A stretch of DNA of 64,000 nucleotides, from positions 248,001 to 312,000 of the forward strand of contig NZ_FOWE01000007.1 of assembly GCF_900115395.1 (NCBI RefSeq). The letters run 5' to 3'. Of the stretch, positions 1 through 8,218 are shown in pieces. Position 1 is the first letter of the stretch. The number at the start of each line of letters is the position of its first letter. The notes below the pieces were generated by a model. It had not been told where the DNA came from. It did not search any database and was given only the letters and a program-made list of their open reading frames with translations. The position numbers were made by a program, and so were the translations under genes. Source of the stretch: Geodermatophilus obscurus (GTDB taxonomy: Bacteria; Actinomycetota; Actinomycetes; Mycobacteriales; Geodermatophilaceae).

Positions 1-1240
<1,240 letters not shown>

Positions 1241-1244
<4 letters not shown>

Positions 1245-2395
1245 GCGGCTCCGGAGCGCAGGGCTTCGACACCCGCGCCATCCACGCCGGGCAGGAGCCG
1301 AACCCGGCCACCGGGGACGTCGTCGTCCCGCTGCACCTGGCCACCACGTTCAAGCAGGACGGCGTCGGCGGGCTCCGCGACGGCTACGAGTACGCCCGCA
1401 GCGGCAACCCCACCCGCGCCGCGCTGCAGGAGCTGCTCGCCTCGCTCGAGGAGGGCGTCGCGGGGCTGGCCTTCGCCTCCGGGCTGGCCGCCGAGGACAC
1501 CCTGCTGCGCACCGTGTGCGAGCCCGGCAGCCACGTCGTCCTGGGCGGGGACGCCTACGGCGGCACCTACCGGCTCATCTCGAGGGTCATGTCGCGCTGG
1601 GGCGTCGAGCACACCCCGGCCGACCTCAACGACCCCGACGCCCTGCGCGCGGCCATCCGGTCCGGCAGCACGCGGGTGGTCTGGTGCGAGACGCCGACCA
1701 ACCCGTTGCTCAACATCGCCGACATCGCGCTCACCGCGGAGGTCGCGCACGAGGCGGGCGCGATCCTGGTCGTCGACAACACGTTCGCCAGCCCCTACCT
1801 GCAGCGGCCGCTGACCCTCGGCGCCGACGTCGTCGTGCACTCGACGACGAAGTACCTCGGCGGGCACTCCGACGTCGTGGGCGGCGCGCTGGTGGTCCGC
1901 GAGGCGGAGCTGGCCGAGCAGCTCGCGTACCACCAGAACGCCATGGGCGCGGTCTCCGGGCCCCTGTCGGACTGGCTGGTCATCCGCGGCATCAAGACCC
2001 TGGGCGTGCGCATGGACCGCCACCAGGACAACGCGGGCCGGATCGCGGAGTACCTGATCGGGCACCCGGCCGTCTCGCAGGTGCTCTACCCCGGCCTGCC
2101 CGACCACCCGGGCCACGACATCGCGGCGAAGCAGATGTCCGGCTTCGGCGGGATGCTGTCGTTCCGGCTGGCCGCCGGCGAGGAGGCGGCGCTGCGGGTG
2201 TGCGAGCGGGCGCAGCTGTTCACGCTGGCCGAGTCCCTCGGCGGCGTCGAGTCGCTCATCGAGCACCCGCACCGGATGACCCACGCCAGCGCGGCCGGCT
2301 CGCCGCTGGAGGTGCCGGCCGACCTGGTGCGGCTGTCGGTGGGCATCGAGGACGTCGACGACCTGCTCGCCGACCTCGACCAGGCGATGAGTTGA
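1241..2395 (+). CDS. metB: Cystathionine gamma-synthase/gamma-lyase, Cys/Met metabolism PLP enzyme
   Basis: A 384-residue fold-type I PLP enzyme of the Cys/Met metabolism family. The Schiff-base lysine is K204 in HSTTKYLGGHSD; YEYARSGNPTR (residues 49-59) and CETPTNP (149-155) are also family hallmarks. The GTG start overlaps the stop of the beta-synthase, so the two form a transsulfuration operon. Family knowledge does not separate gamma-synthase (methionine direction) from gamma-lyase (cysteine direction) by these motifs. Coupling to a beta-synthase suggests the reverse pathway to cysteine, while actinobacterial homologues are usually called MetB. The gene converges directly on map with no spacer. 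Confidence 0.9.
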
Positions 2396-3166
2396 TCACC
2401 GGGGCAGCGTCAGGATCCGGGGACCGTCGTCGGTGACCGCGACGGTGTGCTCGACGTGGGCGGCCCGGCTGCCGTCGGCGCTGCGCAGCGTCCACCCGTC
2501 GGCGTCGACCCGGTAGTCGTCGTCCCCGCCGGCGAGGAACCACGGCTCGATCGCGATGACCAGGCCCGGCCGCAGCGGCACCCCGCGGCCGGGCCTGCCC
2601 TCGTTGGGCACGGACGGCGCCTCGTGCATGCTGCGGCCCACCCCGTGACCGCCCTGGTCGGTGTTGATGCCGCACCCGCCCGCCCGGCCCACCGCGCCGA
2701 TCGCCGCGGAGACGTCACCCACCCGGTTGCCGATGACGGCCGCCGCGATGCCGGCCGCCAGCGCCCGCTCCGTGGTGGCCATCAGCGCCAGGTCCTCCGG
2801 CCGGGGCGTGCCGACCGGGAAGGTGACGGCGGCGTCGCCCACCCAGCCGTCGAGGACGGCGCCGGCGTCGACGCTGAGCAGGTCGCCGTCCTCGAGCTGC
2901 TGCGGGGTCGGGATGCCGTGCAGCGCCACGTCGTTGACCGACAGGCAAACCACTCCCGGGAAGGGCGGGGTGGTGGCGAGCGGGGCGTAGCCGAGGAAGG
3001 GCGAGGTCGCGCCGGCGTCGGCGAGGACGTCGCGGGCCACCTGGTCGAGCTGGGTCAGCCGGACGCCGGGCGCCGCCGCGGCCCGGACGGCGGCCAGCAT
3101 GTCGGCCACCACGGCGCCGGCGGCCCGCATGGCGTCCAGCTCGCCGGGGGTGCGCAGCTCGATCAC
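2396..3166 (-). CDS. map: Methionine aminopeptidase, type I
   Basis: Removes the initiator methionine from nascent proteins. The 256-residue protein has the five metal ligands of the pita-bread fold: D100, D111, H174, E207 and E239 (in SVDAG, GDAAV, GGHGVGR, IEPWF and VEHTV). The frame is open further upstream, but I take the GTG at 3166 because a strong ribosome site (GAGGAG) sits six bases before it and the protein then begins MIELRTPGELDAM, as in relatives. It lacks the N-terminal SH3-binding zinc extension. It is divergent from the XRE gene with only 48 bases between them. Confidence 0.93.
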   Translation of the reverse strand: MIELRTPGELDAMRAAGAVVADMLAAVRAAAAPGVRLTQLDQVARDVLADAGATSPFLGYAPLATTPPFPGVVCLSVNDVALHGIPTPQQLEDGDLLSVDAGAVLDGWVGDAAVTFPVGTPRPEDLALMATTERALAAGIAAAVIGNRVGDVSAAIGAVGRAGGCGINTDQGGHGVGRSMHEAPSVPNEGRPGRGVPLRPGLVIAIEPWFLAGGDDDYRVDADGWTLRSADGSRAAHVEHTVAVTDDGPRILTLPR

Positions 3167-3202
3167 GGCGATCTCCTCGGGACGGTACACATATCCCGGT
3201 AT

Positions 3203-3208
3203 TAGTAT
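3203..3208 (+). promoter_or_regulatory. -10 box of a probably leaderless XRE promoter, in a shared divergent region
   Basis: TAGTAT lies six bases before the ATG at 3215 and no ribosome-binding sequence is present, so the transcript probably begins at the start codon. The 48-base divergent region is unusually AT-rich for this genome and contains an imperfect palindrome (TATCCCGGTA, 3192-3201) that could bind the neighbouring XRE protein. The operator role is inference. Confidence 0.4.
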
Positions 3209-3214
3209 CACGCC

Positions 3215-3484
3215 ATGGTCCGCCCACCGCTGAGCCCCGAGGCTCGCGAGCGCGGCCGCCGGCTGGGCGCCCTGCTGCGCGCGGCCCGCGGGGCGCGCCC
3301 CCCTGCCGAGGTCGCGACGGCGTCCGGGGTCAGCCTCGAGGCGCTGCGCAAGATCGAGTCCGGCCGGGTGCCGACGCCGGCGTTCTTCACCGTGGCCGCG
3401 CTCGCCCGCGCGCTGGCCCTGCCGCTCGACGAGCTGGCCGCCGACCTCGCCGCACCGGGCGACGGGACGGCCCTCTCGGCCTGA
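3215..3484 (+). CDS. XRE-family helix-turn-helix DNA-binding protein
   Basis: An 89-residue protein that is nearly all one Cro/C1-type HTH domain (about residues 14-70: RLGALLRAARG, then VATASGVSLEALRKIESGR, then the FFTVAALARAL helix). It has no ligand or oligomerisation domain, so it probably acts as a small repressor or autoregulator. It is divergent from map and convergent with the ferredoxin gene, whose stop lies three bases beyond its own. Target genes cannot be read from the sequence. Confidence 0.85.
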   Translation: MVRPPLSPEARERGRRLGALLRAARGARPPAEVATASGVSLEALRKIESGRVPTPAFFTVAALARALALPLDELAADLAAPGDGTALSA

Positions 3485-3486
3485 GG

Positions 3487-3669
3487 TCAGCCCAGCGCGA
3501 TCGCCCCGGTCGGGCACTGCGAGACCGCGTCGCGGACGGCGGCGTCGTCGTCGGGCTCGTCCTGCAGCACCTGCACGGCGCCGTCGTCGTCGACCTCGAA
3601 GACGTCGGGCGCGAGCATCTCGCACGCGCCCGAGCCCACGCACAGCTCCCGGTCCACGTGGACCCGCAT
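3487..3669 (-). CDS. [3Fe-4S]-type ferredoxin, P450 partner
   Basis: A 60-residue acidic ferredoxin with three cysteines in the order C10-x5-C16 and C52-P. This pattern lacks the fourth cysteine of [4Fe-4S] ferredoxins and is typical of bacterial P450 electron donors. The ATG overlaps the TGA of the P450 gene (TGATG), so the two are translationally coupled and the ferredoxin very likely reduces that P450. No ferredoxin reductase is encoded nearby; it must come from elsewhere in the genome. Confidence 0.92.
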   Translation of the reverse strand: MRVHVDRELCVGSGACEMLAPDVFEVDDDGAVQVLQDEPDDDAAVRDAVSQCPTGAIALG

Positions 3670-4961
3670 CAGCGGTCCCCGCCCAGTCGCGCCGGGAGCC
3701 GCTTGAGGCCGTTGACGAACGCCGACGCCAGCCGGTGCGGCGGGCCGGTCACCTCGAGGTCGGGCAGCTGCTCGAAGATCGCACGGAAGGTGACCTGCAG
3801 CTCGCGGCGGGCCAGGTGCGCGCCCAGGCAGAAGTGCGGGCCCTTGGAGCCGAAGCCGACGTGGGGGTTGGGGTCGCGGCCGACGTCGAAGCGCTGGGGG
3901 TCGGCGAAGACCTCGGGGTCGCGGTTGGCGGCGTTGTAGAAGAGCAGGAACTTCTCCCCCGCGGTGAAACGGTGGCCGGCCACTTCGCCGTCCTGCGTCG
4001 CGGTGCGGCGCATCCAGGTGACCGGGCTGACCCAGCGCACGACCTCCTCGACGCCGGTGCGGTCCAGGGAGGGGTCGGCGGCCCACCGCGCCCGCTCCTG
4101 AGGCCACTCCGAGAGCGTCAGCAGGCCCTGGGAGATGGCGTTGCGAGTGGTCTCGTTGCCGGCCACCAGCAGCAGGATGAAGAAGGACGCGATCTCCTGG
4201 TGGGTGAGCCGCTCGCCGTCGACCTCGGACCGGACCAGCGCGGTGGTGAGGTCGTCGCGCGGGTCGGCCAGCCGCTCGGCCGCGAGCCGCTCCATCAGCG
4301 CGGCCATCTCCATGCCGGCGGTGAGGAACGCGGTGAGCGGGTCGTCACCCCCGATGAGCTCCGGGTCGCCGCCGCTCAGGACGATGTTGGAGTTGGCCAG
4401 CACACCCGGCCGGTCGGCCTCCGGCACGCCCATCATGTCGCAGATGACCCGCAGCGGGATGGGTGCGGCGATGTCGGCGACGACGTCGATCGCGCCGTCG
4501 TCCGCCTCCGCCGTGGCACGCGCCCGCGTCAGGACGTCGTCGACGATCGTGCGGACCGAGTCCAGCGTCCGCTCGAGCATCCGCGGGGTGAAGGTCTTCG
4601 AGACGATCCGGCGGATCTTGGCGTGCCGCGGGTCGTCCATGCTGATCAGCGAGCCGTAGAACTCGTGCAGCTCGGCCGGGACGTCCTGCATCGACACCGC
4701 ACCCCTGCCGGAGCAGAACACCGCCGGCTGCGAGCTGATCGCCTCGAGGTCGGCGTAGCGGGTGACCGCGTGGTAGCCGGGACCGGCCGGGATGCCGGGG
4801 ATCTCGGGCTCGGCGAAGAAGGCGAAGGGACGTTCGCGGCGCAGCCGGTCGAACGCGGCGTGCCGGTACGCCGGCGGCGTCGTCCACCAGTCCCGGTCGG
4901 ACAGGTCGACGCCGTTGAGGTCGACGGCGTCGAGGTCGGGGCCGTGGGCTTCGATGGTCAC
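3669..4961 (-). CDS. Cytochrome P450 monooxygenase
   Basis: A 430-residue soluble class I P450. The oxygen-binding I-helix motif AGNETT is at 267-272, the ExxR pair is E306/R309, and the heme-ligand loop FGSKGPHFCLG places the thiolate at C378. The AGNET form and general sequence resemble CYP124/125/142-type lipid or sterol hydroxylases, but the substrate cannot be read from sequence. The GTG start has a GAGGGAG ribosome site and makes an N-terminus (MTIEAHGPDL) of normal length. It is followed by its ferredoxin with a one-base overlap. Upstream is a good sigma-70-like promoter overlapped by an operator-like palindrome. Confidence 0.93.
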   Translation of the reverse strand: MTIEAHGPDLDAVDLNGVDLSDRDWWTTPPAYRHAAFDRLRRERPFAFFAEPEIPGIPAGPGYHAVTRYADLEAISSQPAVFCSGRGAVSMQDVPAELHEFYGSLISMDDPRHAKIRRIVSKTFTPRMLERTLDSVRTIVDDVLTRARATAEADDGAIDVVADIAAPIPLRVICDMMGVPEADRPGVLANSNIVLSGGDPELIGGDDPLTAFLTAGMEMAALMERLAAERLADPRDDLTTALVRSEVDGERLTHQEIASFFILLLVAGNETTRNAISQGLLTLSEWPQERARWAADPSLDRTGVEEVVRWVSPVTWMRRTATQDGEVAGHRFTAGEKFLLFYNAANRDPEVFADPQRFDVGRDPNPHVGFGSKGPHFCLGAHLARRELQVTFRAIFEQLPDLEVTGPPHRLASAFVNGLKRLPARLGGDR

Positions 4962-4981
4962 GGGGCGACTCCCTCGTCGGA

Positions 4982-5030
4982 ACGGTCACCGTTGACCGTC
5001 ACGCTAGAGAGCGGAGGGTGTGAGGGGCAA
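4982..5030 (-). promoter_or_regulatory. P450 promoter with operator-like palindrome
   Basis: Read on the minus strand: -35 TTGCCC (5030-5025), an 18-base spacer, -10 TAGCGT (5006-5001), then an exact palindrome with 7-base arms, ACGGTCA-N4-TGACCGT (4982-4999), lying where transcription should start, about 20 bases before the GTG. Such placement suits a repressor. It is not the KstR cholesterol-regulon motif that I know. The cognate regulator is not identified. Confidence 0.55.
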
Positions 5031-5090
5031 CACACCGGCGCGCCCCGTCAGCCGGCGAGCGGCCCGTCAGGCAGGCACGGGGTCCGCGCG

Positions 5091-5378
5091 TCAGGAGTCG
5101 CGGTCGACCAGGTCGCCGTACTCGGGGTGGCGCTCGATCCAGCCGCGCACGAACGAGCAGGCCGGCACCACGCGGCCACCCTGCCGGCGGACGTCGTCGA
5201 GTGCCGCCCGGACCAGGCGGCTCCCGTGGCCGGAGCCCTCCGCGTCGGGGTCGATCTCGGTGTGGGTGAAGACCACCCGCTCGCCGCGGCGCTGGTAGGC
5301 GGCCAGCCCCAGCAGGCGATCACCCTCGCGGATCTCGTAGCGCTCGGCCTCGGGTGCGTCGTGGACGGTCGGCTCCAT
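5091..5378 (-). CDS. Small GNAT-like N-acetyltransferase (COG2388/NATD1 type)
   Basis: A short single-domain protein of about 95 residues with the beta-strand pattern of the minimal GNAT family (YEIREGDRLLGLAAYQRRG, then FTHTEIDPDAEGSGHGSRLV, the acetyl-CoA pyrophosphate loop). The substrate is unknown for this family. An earlier in-frame GTG at 5423 touches the tRNA terminator, so the ATG at 5378 is preferred. It lies downstream of the tRNA terminator on the same strand, so it probably has its own weak promoter. Confidence 0.75.
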   Translation of the reverse strand: MEPTVHDAPEAERYEIREGDRLLGLAAYQRRGERVVFTHTEIDPDAEGSGHGSRLVRAALDDVRRQGGRVVPACSFVRGWIERHPEYGDLVDRDS

Positions 5379-5424
5379 GCCGGGGCCAACCGGGCCCGCG
5401 CCGCCGGTGTTCCACCCGGACACG

Positions 5425-5459
5425 ACGAGGGCCCCGGAGCTGCGCTCCGGGGCCCTCGT
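5425..5459 (-). terminator. tRNA terminator hairpin
   Basis: A perfect 16-base-pair GC-rich stem (5425-5440 with 5444-5459) with a three-base loop, five bases after the 3' end of the tRNA gene. There is no clear U-tract, as is common in high-GC actinobacteria. Confidence 0.85.
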
Positions 5460-5464
5460 GCCAG

Positions 5465-5538
5465 TAGCGGGGACAGGATTCGAACCTGTGACCTCTGGGT
5501 TATGAGCCCAGCGAGCTACCGAGCTGCTCCACCCCGCG
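5465..5538 (-). tRNA. tRNA-fMet (CAT), copy 1
   Basis: A 74-base cloverleaf with a CAT anticodon (5502-5504). Three consecutive G:C pairs in the anticodon stem and a non-Watson-Crick first pair (C1:U72) mark an initiator. The CCA end is not encoded. The T stem begins with an A:U pair, whereas copy 2 has a G:C pair at the same place. It is followed at once by a strong hairpin terminator. Confidence 0.95.
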
Positions 5539-5585
5539 TCGGTACCGATGACTGTACACGCCTGCGCGCCGGGGCCGGCGGGGGG

Positions 5586-7799
5586 TCAGCCGCGGTCCCC
5601 CAGTGCCTCCGTCAGCAGCGCCACCAGCGCCTCCAGCTGCACGTCCGCCGACGGCGTCAGCTCCTCGTCGGAGCCGTCCAGGGCCCGCGCCGCCAGCCCC
5701 GCCTTGCCGTCGATGAGCTCGGCGACGCGGGCGTCGAGGGTCTGGGCGGCGATGATCCGCCACGCGGTGACCGGCCGGTCCTGGCCGATCCGGTGGCTGC
5801 GGTCGATCGCCTGGGTCTGCTCCGCGTCGGTCCAGGACAGCTCGGCCAGCACGACGTCGGAGGCGACCTGCAGGTTGAGACCGACCCCGGCCGCCGTCAG
5901 CGAGCAGACCGCGACCGCGACGTCGGGGTCGCCGACGAAGGCGTCGACGTTGGCCTGCCGGACGGCCGACGTCTGGTCGCCGCGGATGGACGAGTACCGC
6001 AGGCCCCGCCGGGCGAAGGCCTCCTCGGCGGCGTCCATCACGTCGACGTGCTTGGCGAAGAACACGACCTTGCCCACGCTGCGGGCGAGCTGGGCGGCGT
6101 AGTCGGCGGCCAGGCCGGCCTTCGCGCGCCCGATGCGCCGCATCATGCTGAACACGTTCTCGCCGCTGTCGGCCGTCGTGGCGTCCTTGAGCTCCCAGCG
6201 GGCCACCCGGCGCACCAGGTCGAGGTCGATCCCCTCGACGGGGGCGTCGGACCGGCGGTTGGCCAGTGCGGTCTCGTAGCGGGACACCATCCGGCGGGCC
6301 AGCTCCCGCTCGGCGGCCCGGATCGAGCGGCCGGCCTCGCTGTCGAGCTCGACGGGCAGGTCGGCCACCCGGCGGGCCGGGATGTCGGCGGCGACGTCGA
6401 CCTTGCGCCGGCGGACGATGCCGAGGTCGATGACGCACCGGCGGGCGGCGGGGTAGAACGCCGGGTCGGCCGGCGTCAGGCCGGTCTCCTCCAGGGCGTC
6501 GGTCAGCTCGCCGAGCGGCCCGTTCTCGTCGATCCAGCCGAGGAACTGCCAGATCGCCCGGAAGTCCTCGATGTCGTTGATCAGCGGGGTGCCGGTGAGG
6601 GCCATCAGCAGGGGCCGCGCGACCCGCTCCCGGAGGCGCGCGGACAGCTCCAGGACGTGCTGCGAGCGCTGCGAGGTCTTGTTCTTGATGAAGTGCGCCT
6701 CGTCGACGACCATCCCCCGGAACCCGAAGTCGCCGATCCAGCCCACGTGGCGGTCGAGCACCTCGTAGTTGACGACGACGACGTCGGCGAAGCCGTCCAC
6801 CGTGTCGCCGTCGCCGTGCACCACGGTGGCCGACCGGTGCGGTGTCCAGAGGCCGGCCTCGCGGGCCCAGTTGGTCTTGACCACGTTCGGCACGACCGCC
6901 AGCAGCGGGTAGGCGCCGGCCGCCTCCGCCGCGAGCAGCGCCTGCGCCGTCTTGCCCAGGCCCGGCTCGTCGGCGAGCAGGAAGGTCCGGTGGCCGGCGG
7001 CGGCCGCGGCGACCACCTGCGCCTGGTGGGGCATCAGCTCCGCCCCGCCGGGCAGGTGCCGCCCGGTCGGTGCGGGCAGGGCCATGTTCGCCGGAGCGCC
7101 GCCCCCGGCCCGCTCGAAGGACCGCAGGAGCGGGCCGATCAGCTCCCAGCCGGCCAGGCGGCGCGGCCGGGACACGCCGGGCCGGGGCGCCGAGTAGTCG
7201 GGCGCGAGGAAGGGGTTGGCCAGCTGCCGGGAGACGACCGACTGCGGCACGACCCGGCGCACCGGGGGCGCCGGCTCGGGGTCGGCGGGCGCCGCCTCCT
7301 CCGGCGCCGGCTCGGGACCGGTCCCGCCCAGCATCTCCCTGCGCAGGGCGCGGACCTCGTCGGAGACGACGGCGTCCTCGGCCAGCAGGGCGAGCAGGGC
7401 GGGGTCACGGACCGCGGTGCGGGCGAGGGCCGTCGCCAGGCCGTCGAGCCGCTTGAGCTGCTCGGCGCGGAGCCGCTCGCTGCCGGAGCCCTCCGCGAGG
7501 ACCCGGGCGCGCTCCTCGCGCAGCAGCAACGCCGCGACCTGGAACCGCGTGCGCACGCTGGGCGGCACGGAGCCCCGCCGGGCGGCGGCCTCGACCGCAC
7601 GGACCGTGCGGTCGACGATCGACACGACGTCGTCGCGGTCACGGCGGCGGCGCTGGTCCCGCGGGACGGCGCGGCGCGCACCCGCGGTGCCGTGCCCCTG
7701 GGCGCCGTGTCCCTGAGCGCTCTGGCCGCGCGCACCCTGACCACGCGCACCCTGACCACGGGCACCCTGACCACGGGGACTCTGGCCTCGTCGGGCCAC
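5586..7799 (-). CDS. SNF2/SWI2-type DEAD-like helicase
   Basis: A 737-residue superfamily 2 ATPase. In the C-terminal two thirds are Walker A DEPGLGKT, the DEAH-box segment VVDEAHFIKN, the LTGTPLIND motif III region, and motif VI QAIDRSHRIGQ, which is typical of SNF2 translocases (HARP/SMARCAL1-like or HepA-like). The N-terminal third is a basic low-complexity tail with a pentapeptide repeat and a helical linker. The frame is open to 8033, overlapping the tRNA terminator. I choose the GTG at 7799 because a perfect AGGAGGAG ribosome site precedes it. Its role is probably remodelling of DNA-protein complexes or repair; the gene is sandwiched between two initiator tRNA genes on the same strand. 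Confidence 0.85.
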   Translation of the reverse strand: MARRGQSPRGQGARGQGARGQGARGQSAQGHGAQGHGTAGARRAVPRDQRRRRDRDDVVSIVDRTVRAVEAAARRGSVPPSVRTRFQVAALLLREERARVLAEGSGSERLRAEQLKRLDGLATALARTAVRDPALLALLAEDAVVSDEVRALRREMLGGTGPEPAPEEAAPADPEPAPPVRRVVPQSVVSRQLANPFLAPDYSAPRPGVSRPRRLAGWELIGPLLRSFERAGGGAPANMALPAPTGRHLPGGAELMPHQAQVVAAAAAGHRTFLLADEPGLGKTAQALLAAEAAGAYPLLAVVPNVVKTNWAREAGLWTPHRSATVVHGDGDTVDGFADVVVVNYEVLDRHVGWIGDFGFRGMVVDEAHFIKNKTSQRSQHVLELSARLRERVARPLLMALTGTPLINDIEDFRAIWQFLGWIDENGPLGELTDALEETGLTPADPAFYPAARRCVIDLGIVRRRKVDVAADIPARRVADLPVELDSEAGRSIRAAERELARRMVSRYETALANRRSDAPVEGIDLDLVRRVARWELKDATTADSGENVFSMMRRIGRAKAGLAADYAAQLARSVGKVVFFAKHVDVMDAAEEAFARRGLRYSSIRGDQTSAVRQANVDAFVGDPDVAVAVCSLTAAGVGLNLQVASDVVLAELSWTDAEQTQAIDRSHRIGQDRPVTAWRIIAAQTLDARVAELIDGKAGLAARALDGSDEELTPSADVQLEALVALLTEALGDRG
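7686..7790 (-). repeat. 15-bp tandem repeat encoding RGQGA-type pentapeptides
   Basis: Seven 15-base units encode RGQSP, RGQGA three times, RGQSA, QGHGA and QGHGT near the N-terminus of the SNF2-type helicase. The central units are nearly identical in DNA, which points to slippage and possible length variation. The product is a basic, glycine-rich, probably disordered nucleic-acid-binding tail. Confidence 0.8.
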
Positions 7800-8020
7800 G
7801 GACTCCTCCTCTGGACGTCCGGCACGGACGCTGCGACGCCGGCGCCGCGGACGGTCCCGGGACCACCGGCGGCGGACGCCTGAGGACCGCGGAGCTCCCC
7901 CGGGACGCCACCGGCCGAGCCGGGACCCACACCGCCCGGGACGCCGACCGGGAGCCCGGCACCCGGCGGGTGGCTGCCCCGGGGGCGCGAACCGTGCCGG
8001 ACGGCCGGTCCCAGGCACGA

Positions 8021-8052
8021 AGGCGGCCCTCACAGGACTGTGAGGGCCGCCT
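8021..8052 (-). terminator. tRNA terminator hairpin
   Basis: A perfect 15-base-pair stem (8021-8035 with 8038-8052) ten bases after the 3' end of the second initiator tRNA gene. The two-base loop will open to at least four bases in RNA. No U-tract. Confidence 0.8.
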
Positions 8053-8061
8053 CAGTGGTGG

Positions 8062-8135
8062 TAGCGGGGGCAGGATTCGAACCTGCGACCTCTGGGTTAT
8101 GAGCCCAGCGAGCTACCGAGCTGCTCCACCCCGCG
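8062..8135 (-). tRNA. tRNA-fMet (CAT), copy 2
   Basis: Second initiator tRNA, 74 bases, anticodon CAT at 8099-8101, with the same C1:U72 mismatch and three G:C anticodon-stem pairs as copy 1. It differs from copy 1 only in the T stem, where both partners of one pair have changed (A:U to G:C). CCA is not encoded. Confidence 0.95.
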
Positions 8136-8175
8136 TCGGTGAGACCACCATACCCCTCCGGCGGAGGACGCCGCA

Positions 8176-8211
8176 GGGCGGGGGTGCGCCGGCCCGGCGA
8201 CACCCCCGCCC
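8176..8211 (-). terminator. Terminator after UPF0182
   Basis: An outer stem of 11 pairs (8176-8186 with 8201-8211) and an inner stem of five pairs form a long GC hairpin eight bases past the UPF0182 stop. It separates that transcript from the downstream initiator tRNA. Confidence 0.8.
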
Positions 8212-8218
8212 TCACGGG

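Noticed and set aside
5379-5423. N-terminal extension of the small acetyltransferase
   Set aside because: The earlier start abuts the tRNA terminator hairpin and homologues begin near the ATG at 5378.
3735-7883. Open frame of more than 1,300 codons on the plus strand across the P450 and helicase genes
   Set aside because: It is antisense to well-supported genes with clear motifs, has Arg/Gly/Asp-rich low-complexity translation, and no ribosome site or domain. Such frames are expected in very GC-rich DNA.
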